Shown here one piece after another: positions 21,690-26,955 of a stretch of 26,955 nucleotides of DNA. The stretch's first letter is position 1. The number at the start of each line of letters is the position of its first letter. Source of the stretch: PVC group bacterium (lineage in GTDB: Bacteria > Verrucomicrobiota > Kiritimatiellia > UBA8416). A program made the translations under genes and the position numbers. Below the pieces are notes generated by a model. The model was not told where the DNA came from and searched no databases. It saw nothing but the letters and a program-made list of their open reading frames with translations. Location of the stretch: the NCBI GenBank assembly GCA_003567805.1, contig PWYP01000096.1, positions 1 to 26,955 on the forward strand, written 5' to 3'.

Positions 21690-23009
21690 ATGCAGTATTT
21701 TCCTAATGTTGAGAAGGTCGGTTATGAGGGTCCTGATTCGACAAATCCGTTAGCGTTCAAGTGGTACAATCCGGATGAGGTCGTGGCCGGGAAAACGATG
21801 CGGGAGCATCTTCGCTTCGGTGTGGCGTATTGGCACACGTTTCGCGGTACAGGTTCTGATCCGTTTGGTGCTGGCACGATGCCGCATCCGTGGGAAGAAG
21901 CCACTGATCCCGTGGTTGCTGCGGAGCAAACCGTACATGCGGCCTTTGAATTTTTTACGAAGTTAGGTGTGGATTTCTACTGTTTCCATGATCGTGACAT
22001 TGCGCCGGAGGCTGACTCCCTGAAGGAAACAAATGCGATTCTGGATCGTATCTGCGGGCTTGCCAAGCAGAAGCAGGATGAAACGGGTGTGAAGTTGCTT
22101 TGGAATACGACGAATGCGTTTAGTCATCCTCGCTTTGCGAATGGAGCCAGCACCAATCCGGATGCTGCCGTATTTGCATATGCAGCATCCCAGATTAAGA
22201 AACAGCTTGAGATTGGCAAAGAACTTGGTGCACAGAATTATGTGTTCTGGGGTGGTCGTGAGGGTTATGCCACGCTCCTGAATACGGACATGAAGCGAGA
22301 GCAGGAGCATTTGGCTCGCTTGCTGCAAATGGCGGTTGATTATGCCAAAAAGATCGGGTTCACGGCACAGTTCTTGATTGAGCCGAAGCCGAAAGAGCCA
22401 ACCAAGCACCAGTATGATTTTGATTCGGCGACCGTGATCAGCTTTTTGAAGTCGCATGGATTGGATCCATACTTCAAACTGAACGTTGAATGCAACCATG
22501 CCACGTTGGCAGCCCATACGTTTGAGCATGATCTGCAAATTGCTTCGATGCATGGTATGTTGGGCAGTATTGATGCCAATCAAGGGGACTTGTTGTTGGG
22601 CTGGGATACGGATGAGTTTCCGCACAACATTCTAGAGGCGGCGCTGGCCATGCGCGTTGTTCTCAAGCAGGGAGGGATTGCTCCTGGAGGACTGAACTTC
22701 GATTCGAAATTGCGTCGTGAATCGACGGATCTGGATGATCTGTTTATTGCGCACATTTCGGGTATGGATACATTTGCATTGGGGCTGAAAATTGCGGCCA
22801 AAATGGCGGACGAACAATTCCCGGAGGCATTTATTGCGGAGCGCTATGCTTCTTATGACAGTGGTATCGGTGCTGCGATTGAGTCAGGCAAGGCTGATTT
22901 CGAGTCACTGGAAGCGTATACACTGGAGCAGGGAGAGCCGAAGCCACGTAGCGGTAAGCAGGAATTGCTGGAAGCGCGGTTGAACCAGTATTTGTGGCAG
23001 GTACGGTAG
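21690..23009 (+). CDS. xylA: Xylose isomerase, class II
   Basis: The 439-residue TIM-barrel enzyme converts D-xylose to D-xylulose; family members also convert glucose to fructose. The length and N-terminal insert place it in class II. Active-site elements are [15 protein letters not shown] [11 protein letters not shown] (97-107; His100, Asp103), VFWGGREGY (185-193), [17 protein letters not shown] (229-245; Glu231, Lys233), NVECNHATL (265-273; Glu267, His270), DANQGD (295-300) and WDTDEFP (305-311; Asp306, Asp308). These supply both divalent metal sites. AAGGAG precedes the ATG. No xylulokinase or transporter gene adjoins, so xylA stands alone here. A short inverted repeat begins two bases after the stop. 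Confidence 0.97.
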   Translation: MQYFPNVEKVGYEGPDSTNPLAFKWYNPDEVVAGKTMREHLRFGVAYWHTFRGTGSDPFGAGTMPHPWEEATDPVVAAEQTVHAAFEFFTKLGVDFYCFHDRDIAPEADSLKETNAILDRICGLAKQKQDETGVKLLWNTTNAFSHPRFANGASTNPDAAVFAYAASQIKKQLEIGKELGAQNYVFWGGREGYATLLNTDMKREQEHLARLLQMAVDYAKKIGFTAQFLIEPKPKEPTKHQYDFDSATVISFLKSHGLDPYFKLNVECNHATLAAHTFEHDLQIASMHGMLGSIDANQGDLLLGWDTDEFPHNILEAALAMRVVLKQGGIAPGGLNFDSKLRRESTDLDDLFIAHISGMDTFALGLKIAAKMADEQFPEAFIAERYASYDSGIGAAIESGKADFESLEAYTLEQGEPKPRSGKQELLEARLNQYLWQVR

Positions 23010-23010
23010 T

Positions 23011-23033
23011 CGCATATGGGTGACGTATATGCG
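23011..23033 (+). terminator. Inverted repeat directly after xylA stop, followed by GT-rich tract
   Basis: CGCATAT (23011-23017) and ATATGCG (23027-23033) pair over a 9-base loop starting two bases after the xylA stop. A GT-rich tract continues to about 23070 with few runs of T. It could stabilise or end the transcript, but it is not a canonical terminator. Confidence 0.3.
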
Positions 23034-23076
23034 TGTGTGTGAGTTTGTGTGTTCGTGGGTGTGTGTGAGGGCGCCA

Positions 23077-23093
23077 GTGGAACAGGGTTCCAC
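23077..23093. repeat. Short perfect hairpin GTGGAAC-AGG-GTTCCAC
   Basis: Seven-base arms with a 3-base loop lie in the xylA-permease spacer. It is the second of three successive hairpins there. No second copy was seen in the window. Confidence 0.45.
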
Positions 23094-23119
23094 AGGGTAG
23101 ATTTGATGGGCTTTGCTTC

Positions 23120-23144
23120 GGCGGCAGAGGACTGCCGCCCTCCA
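23120..23144. repeat. GGCGGCAG hairpin, dispersed hairpin family 2, copy 2
   Basis: Arms GGCGGCAG (23120-23127) and CTGCCGCC (23132-23139) with loop AGGA are followed by CTCCA. It is the partner of the element at 3971-3995, with two compensated pair changes. Confidence 0.7.
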
Positions 23145-23145
23145 G

Positions 23146-23368
23146 GTTCCCCGTCGCTTCGCTCCCCCCAAAGCGGTGAGTTCGCTTCGCTCGTCACCGC
23201 ACTCCATACTGGTTTTATAGCTGATATGGAGTGCGGCGATAAAAATCGGCGCTTTGGGTTGGCACGGAGTGCCTGGGTCGGAGATGGGGAGAGTGCGTGT
23301 GATTGATCGCTGTGTTTTGATCTGGCGAGCGCAGCTAGAGGGACGGCTAAGAATGAAGTTACAGGTTG
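23146..23368. repeat. Convergent-intergenic repeat module D (palindromic copies D1 and D2)
   Basis: Together with the three hairpins upstream this fills the 360-base gene-free stretch after xylA. D1 has arms GCGGTGA (23173-23179) and TCACCGC (23194-23200), with a loop identical to copy B. D2 runs in opposite orientation from ATATGGAGTGCGGCG (23224) to GGCACGGAGTGCC (23261-23273), the latter also present in copy A. Beyond D2, GGGTCGGAGATGGGG through TGATTGATCGC and CGAGCGCAGCTA to GAAGTTACAGG parallels module C. It ends within a few bases of the permease stop, as module C does at the kinase. Confidence 0.65.
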
Positions 23369-23369
23369 G

Positions 23370-25031
23370 TTAGAAGTCGCGTTTGAGGAGGCTACGGTAA
23401 CCGAGCCAGAGGGGGGGGATTGTCGCTAATAGGGTGATAAGCGCTAACCAGCCATATGCAAGCGGAAGAAAGCGCATGAAATCGGTATGTGTTTGCAGGT
23501 TGGTTTGTTGCAGATGAAAAATTGCTCCGAAAGGAACAATCGCAGCAAACATGAAGCACAAACAAAGGACAATATTGAGTGTGCCGCCAAATGTAGAGAC
23601 AATGGCGGCTGGATTGTGCTCTTCGAGATTTATAAACAGGGCACCGAGTCCCGTTGAAAGTCCGCATACCGCAAGACATACGGCCGCTATTACTGCTAGT
23701 GCGGCATATTGGACTTGCGGTTCAAGCTCAAGCATGCGTGTGGCTATAAATATCAAGGAAATGCTCACGATGCCGGTTGTGAGTAAGGCGAGCAGGAACT
23801 TTGCCGTGACGATGCGCGGCATGGAAGTCGGTGATAGTCCCAGCATCCAGAAACTATGTCCTTCGAAACTTAATTGGGGGTAGATAAAGCGTGCCCCCAT
23901 GGAACTCAGGACTGCCGACACGGCAAATACATTAAGAAAGGTCATAATGCTGCGCCATTGTTCAGGGAACTGGTCGTGATTAAAAACACGCAGATTCGAA
24001 AAATATAACCCGAGTAATCCGAAAAAGATTAATGCTTGGGTCCATTGTGCGGGATCGCGGAAAAAAGTACGTATGTCCTTTGCCATGATTGCAGCTATAT
24101 CTGTCGGGAGTAGTTTCCGAATATTGAGTAGGTGAGGTAGCATGACGGGTTTACGGCGTGTAGGGCCTGTTGCACGTGTGCGTTGCCAAGCCGTATAGAA
24201 AATTCTGCCGCCTACTTGTTCGACAAGGATGCTTGCAACGGCAGCGGATGAAAGCAATAAGGCTAAATAATGAAGGCCTCGGCGTGTTTGACCACGGGTC
24301 AAGGTCATGATGCCTTCCGACATCCAATAGCCGGGAGACAAGGGGTGTATGGCCAGGCGCATACCGGGGATCATGGTTGCCAAGTTGAACTGCATATCAT
24401 TTTCTGCGGTCGATCCCGGGCGCATGGTGATAAAAAAGAGTATTCCCAGCATGAGAATTCCAAGTAGGCAAATGCGGATCTTACCGGGTTTGGGGAGCCA
24501 GCGAACGGTGAGCAGCACAAACAATGCTCCGAGGCTGGAACAGAGGAAAAGGAAGGGTATGGAAAATACAAATGTCCAGAGGATAAAGAGTGGATGCAGT
24601 GCTTGGTGCCAGGCATAGGCTCCTACAAAGGGCAGGACAATAAAGAAGAATGCCCATGAGGAAAGTGCGGTTGCCTGGACGAAGCTGTATAATACGACTT
24701 GTTGCAGGGAGAAGGGCCGCACAAGCAGAAACGGTGTTTCAGGCGATCCGAAGAAGGTGGCATAAGAGGAAACAAGACTTGAAAGGAGCAGCATCCATCC
24801 CAGCCCGAGAAAAAAGAGAGCAAAGATGCGGCCGGTAATGATCACACCGGCTCCCCCGAAGGCACTCAGGAAACGGAATCCATCCCGAAAGAGGAGTAGG
24901 AGGAATGCCTCGAAAATCACAATAAACGTGATAATAAAACCTTGTTTTAAGCGGGATTGTCGCTGCATGGAACGAAGTGCGTTCCGCATTTGGAAAAAGG
25001 TTTTTTGCCAAAGTGCACTATGGGCGGACAT
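23370..25031 (-). CDS. ABC transporter permease (ABC-2/exporter-like), large
   Basis: The 553-residue protein has about twelve hydrophobic segments grouped in two halves around a hydrophilic stretch near residues 290-320 (TRATGPTRRKP). This is consistent with a duplicated six-helix exporter permease. AKDIRTFFRDPAQW in the middle resembles the coupling region at the start of the second half in ABC-2-type exporters. The start is ATG at 25031 with AGGAG upstream, overlapping the ATPase gene by 14 nt. A 63-codon open extension lies inside the ATPase gene and is rejected. It pairs with the ATPase just upstream. Substrate is unknown. The final stop lies next to repeat module D. Confidence 0.85.
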   Translation of the reverse strand: MSAHSALWQKTFFQMRNALRSMQRQSRLKQGFIITFIVIFEAFLLLLFRDGFRFLSAFGGAGVIITGRIFALFFLGLGWMLLLSSLVSSYATFFGSPETPFLLVRPFSLQQVVLYSFVQATALSSWAFFFIVLPFVGAYAWHQALHPLFILWTFVFSIPFLFLCSSLGALFVLLTVRWLPKPGKIRICLLGILMLGILFFITMRPGSTAENDMQFNLATMIPGMRLAIHPLSPGYWMSEGIMTLTRGQTRRGLHYLALLLSSAAVASILVEQVGGRIFYTAWQRTRATGPTRRKPVMLPHLLNIRKLLPTDIAAIMAKDIRTFFRDPAQWTQALIFFGLLGLYFSNLRVFNHDQFPEQWRSIMTFLNVFAVSAVLSSMGARFIYPQLSFEGHSFWMLGLSPTSMPRIVTAKFLLALLTTGIVSISLIFIATRMLELEPQVQYAALAVIAAVCLAVCGLSTGLGALFINLEEHNPAAIVSTFGGTLNIVLCLCFMFAAIVPFGAIFHLQQTNLQTHTDFMRFLPLAYGWLALITLLATIPPLWLGYRSLLKRDF

Positions 25032-25764
25032 GGTGGTGCTCCTGCGGCTTGGCATAGGTGAGTTGTAAAAAGATATCTTCCAGGCTGGCTCCCTGATGCT
25101 CTTCTTGCAGTTCGGATAACGTGCCATAGGCAATAAGTTTGCCTTTATGGATAATTCCGATGCGATCAGCGATATCTTCAGCAATGGCAAGTATGTGCGT
25201 GGTAAGCAAGATCGTGCCACCTTTAGATGTGTGTTCTCGCAACATGGACTTGATCAACTTAATGGTGTAGGGGTCGAGTCCCACGAATGGTTCGTCGATC
25301 AAGAGGACAGGTGGGTTATGCAGGAACGTGGTGGCATATATCAGGCGTTGCCGCAACCCATGGGAGAGGTTGCGAACGAGGGCACTGCGGTGGCTGTCTA
25401 GTCCGAAGATGCCGAATAAACGATTGCGTTCCTTTAAAATGGTTTGGGGTGGGATGTCATATAGTTCCCCGTAAAACAAAAAAAACTCAGAAGTGGTAAG
25501 ACGCTCATATAGGAAGGGTGTGTCGGGGATATATCCGATAACTTTTTTGACATTTGTAGCGTGTCGGCTCGTATCGAGGCCCTGAATGCGGGCCATGCCA
25601 TAATCCGGATGCACAAGCCCAGTTAAAATTTTAATGGTGGTGGTTTTTCCGGCGCCATTGGGTCCAAGAAAGCAAAATAGCTCGCCACCGGGGATTTCCA
25701 GTGTCAGTTCATCGAGTGCACGGAATCCGCTATATGATTTGGTGAGATTTTCAATTTGAATCAT
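25018..25764 (-). CDS. ABC transporter ATP-binding protein
   Basis: The 248-residue nucleotide-binding subunit has Walker A GPNGAGKT (34-41), signature LSHGLRQRL (133-141; usual LSGGQ altered), Walker B VLLIDEP (153-159), D-loop GLD (162-164) and the switch histidine in TTH (188-190). The Q-loop position reads YIPDTPFLYE (78-87), with Asp81 where Gln is usual, as often seen in this exporter subgroup. It powers the permease encoded directly downstream. It starts 2 nt after the stop of the membrane-anchored unknown protein, so the three genes form one operon. Confidence 0.93.
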   Translation of the reverse strand: MIQIENLTKSYSGFRALDELTLEIPGGELFCFLGPNGAGKTTTIKILTGLVHPDYGMARIQGLDTSRHATNVKKVIGYIPDTPFLYERLTTSEFFLFYGELYDIPPQTILKERNRLFGIFGLDSHRSALVRNLSHGLRQRLIYATTFLHNPPVLLIDEPFVGLDPYTIKLIKSMLREHTSKGGTILLTTHILAIAEDIADRIGIIHKGKLIAYGTLSELQEEHQGASLEDIFLQLTYAKPQEHHHVRP

Positions 25765-25766
25765 GG

Positions 25767-26648
25767 TTAGGGCCTTTCCTGTGCGGTGCGGGCACCGATG
25801 AGAGTTTGTAAAAAAGAAAGACCGGCGACACCTGATAGTAAAGGTGGAGCCGGTCCCGTATCTGACACGGCTTGTAAGGCTTCTTCCTGTGTTGCTGTTT
25901 CCATTGTCCAGCCCAATGGCGTTTCTTGTCGCAACACAATCCCTGCATCATTGATCCAGCTGCGTAATGTCAACCCCTGCCAATTTGTTTCGAGGGGTAG
26001 GGCGCGGACTTGACGCCCAGCCAATGTAATCATTTCCCGGTTTCCTGCGGAGATCACGACGGTAGTTGTTTGCAGCGTCAATGGATCGAGGGTGCGAATG
26101 GCCAGCGAGCGCCCGGGGCGGAGTTGCTGAATGGCCAATTCATACACTGGACTGTAAAATACTACATCCCGCGGCAGGGTGATGGTGCGCGTGCTCGTAC
26201 TGCTGCCGGTAGTAGTGGTGATTGCAAACTGGCGGTTTCCCATGTGTTCGCCTTGTACGCGTAGAGAGAAGTCTCCGGCCGACGTGGAGAGGTGAAAACG
26301 TTGTGGTTCGTAGTCTTGATCCAGGAAGATTTCGGAGAAGACTCTGATGGTTTGGACGGATTGGAGAATTTGCACGCGCATTTGCATCCGCGTTGTAATT
26401 TCGAGTACGGGTTCGGGCTCGTCATCATCCATGGTGAAAATGGTATGTACATAACCTGCGGGTTGATTTTCGACGAGGATTTTTGCCCAAGACTCCCGAG
26501 CGAGCAAATCATCCGGCAGTAGACCTCTGTATCCTGGTAATGTGCGTGTAAACCATACAGGATAGGCTTCGTAGCGTATGTAGAGGCCCGCGATGATAAT
26601 CCAGCATAGAATGATTATAACTCGTATGTTTATATGCAGCTTGCGCAT
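25767..26648 (-). CDS. Membrane-anchored protein of unknown function, first gene of the ABC unit
   Basis: I do not recognise this 293-residue protein. One hydrophobic helix (about 8-26) follows a short basic N-terminus without a lipobox, predicting an anchor with the rest outside the cytoplasm. Residues 55-260 look strand-rich with alternating polar and hydrophobic residues and a Ser/Thr run (TTTTGSSTSTRT, about 155-166). The segment SWINDAGIVLRQETPLGW near 235-252 resembles the beta modules found beside transglutaminase-like domains, but no transglutaminase core is present. Immediate coupling to the ABC ATPase suggests a partner of that exporter. No strong ribosome site is seen before the ATG at 26648. 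Confidence 0.75.
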   Translation of the reverse strand: MRKLHINIRVIIILCWIIIAGLYIRYEAYPVWFTRTLPGYRGLLPDDLLARESWAKILVENQPAGYVHTIFTMDDDEPEPVLEITTRMQMRVQILQSVQTIRVFSEIFLDQDYEPQRFHLSTSAGDFSLRVQGEHMGNRQFAITTTTGSSTSTRTITLPRDVVFYSPVYELAIQQLRPGRSLAIRTLDPLTLQTTTVVISAGNREMITLAGRQVRALPLETNWQGLTLRSWINDAGIVLRQETPLGWTMETATQEEALQAVSDTGPAPPLLSGVAGLSFLQTLIGARTAQERP

Positions 26649-26676
26649 GGTAAAAGCATACCGTCAGGAAGTTCGA

Positions 26677-26706
26677 TTGACAAAGCTCAAATTCGAGACG
26701 TATGAT
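26677..26706 (+). promoter_or_regulatory. Near-consensus sigma70 promoter for the PAS-like gene
   Basis: TTGACA (26677-26682), an 18-base spacer and TATGAT (26701-26706) form the best promoter match in the window. Transcription would start near 26713, about 35 nt before the ATG. A perfect TATAAT on the minus strand (26716-26711) lies next to it, facing the ABC unit, though without a good -35. Confidence 0.7.
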
Positions 26707-26747
26707 ACACATTATAACAAACACCACATGTGGGATAGGGGGCTTAC

Positions 26748-26955
26748 ATGAATGAAAAATTTTCCAAAACCGTACGAATCGACTTGATGCCACCTCCTGA
26801 TACCGGTGCAACGGTTAAAGCGCGTAACGAGCTGTTGGAGCAAACGAGTTTCAGTACAAGGCAGCGTCAGTCTGCGAAAGCATCCGCGCAAGCACACTCT
26901 CGTTATGAAGAATTGCTTGAAAGCGTTTACGATGCCGCCGTCATCGCTTCACCTG
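26748..26955 (+). CDS. PAS-like signalling protein, partial (C-terminus off the right edge)
   Basis: The frame from ATG at 26748 is open to the window edge, giving 69 codons. AGGGGG lies just upstream. Residues 1-50 are polar and probably disordered or helical. RYEELLESVYDAAVIASP (52-69) matches the typical opening of a PAS domain, in which a helix precedes a D-A-x-x strand. A sensor kinase, diguanylate cyclase or phosphatase could follow; the visible part cannot decide. A second ATG at 26752 is in another frame and soon stops. Confidence 0.6.
   Translation, partial: MNEKFSKTVRIDLMPPPDTGATVKARNELLEQTSFSTRQRQSAKASAQAHSRYEELLESVYDAAVIASP

Noticed and set aside
22853..23306. ORFs of 85-114 codons around the xylA 3' spacer (including ECGDERSELTA reading)
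   Set aside because: They are repeat-derived frames with no ribosome sites, partly antisense to xylA.
1..26955. CRISPR arrays, tRNA/rRNA genes, transposases, toxin-antitoxin or defence genes
   Set aside because: I looked for regularly spaced identical repeats, cloverleaf-like ends and recognisable mobile or defence proteins and saw none. The tandem arrays found are too short and degenerate for CRISPR.

Overview
The window is 26,955 bases of bacterial chromosome of moderate GC, densely coded, with no rRNA, tRNA, phage, transposase or CRISPR signal. Gene content (an rnfABCDGE cluster, a fused fucokinase/GDP-fucose pyrophosphorylase, class II xylose isomerase, sugar-1-phosphate enzymes) and the dispersed palindromic intergenic elements suggest a saccharolytic anaerobe or facultative anaerobe of the PVC superphylum. 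Kiritimatiellota or Lentisphaerota are my best guess. This placement is inference from gene content and remembered family flavour; no marker gene for taxonomy is present.

Layout. 1-11,516 is entirely minus strand. In transcription order it holds rnfABCDGE (11,516-6,483, six genes overlapping or within 2 nt), an L-lactate dehydrogenase plus an FMN 2-hydroxy-acid dehydrogenase (6,266-4,190), phosphomannomutase-galactokinase (3,916-1,422), and a YbdG/MscM-type mechanosensitive channel cut by the left edge. 11,736-12,188 is a small DMT-type membrane protein on plus. Its stop overlaps tail to tail with a minus-strand pair, redoxin then parvulin lipoprotein (13,796-12,185). From about 13,850 the plus strand carries a possible 34-codon leader ORF, fkp, a NodB-like polysaccharide deacetylase-family protein and htpG (to 20,064). 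A minus-strand Ser/Thr kinase (21,565-20,369) is divergent from xylA (21,690-23,009, plus). 26,648-23,370 is a minus-strand three-gene unit: membrane-anchored unknown, ABC ATPase, ABC permease. The right edge cuts a plus-strand PAS-like protein preceded by a near-consensus promoter.

How they work together. LDH, the flavin hydroxy-acid dehydrogenase and Rnf are adjacent and codirectional, consistent with lactate/pyruvate, NADH and ferredoxin redox balancing tied to ion pumping. manB, galK, fkp, xylA and the deacetylase handle hexoses, fucose and xylose, either for catabolism or for making activated sugars for surface glycans. Redoxin, parvulin lipoprotein and HtpG are folding and stress functions.

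The most unusual content lies between the genes. There is a family of palindromic repeats with covarying stems (1181-1356, 20,183-20,270, 23,146-23,282). Two convergent intergenic regions share a long common module (20,183-20,366 and 23,146-23,368). A second hairpin family shows compensatory base changes (3971-3995 and 23,120-23,144). There are also two short degenerate tandem arrays (6412-6447, 16,836-16,901) and a possible translated leader whose stop abuts the fkp start.
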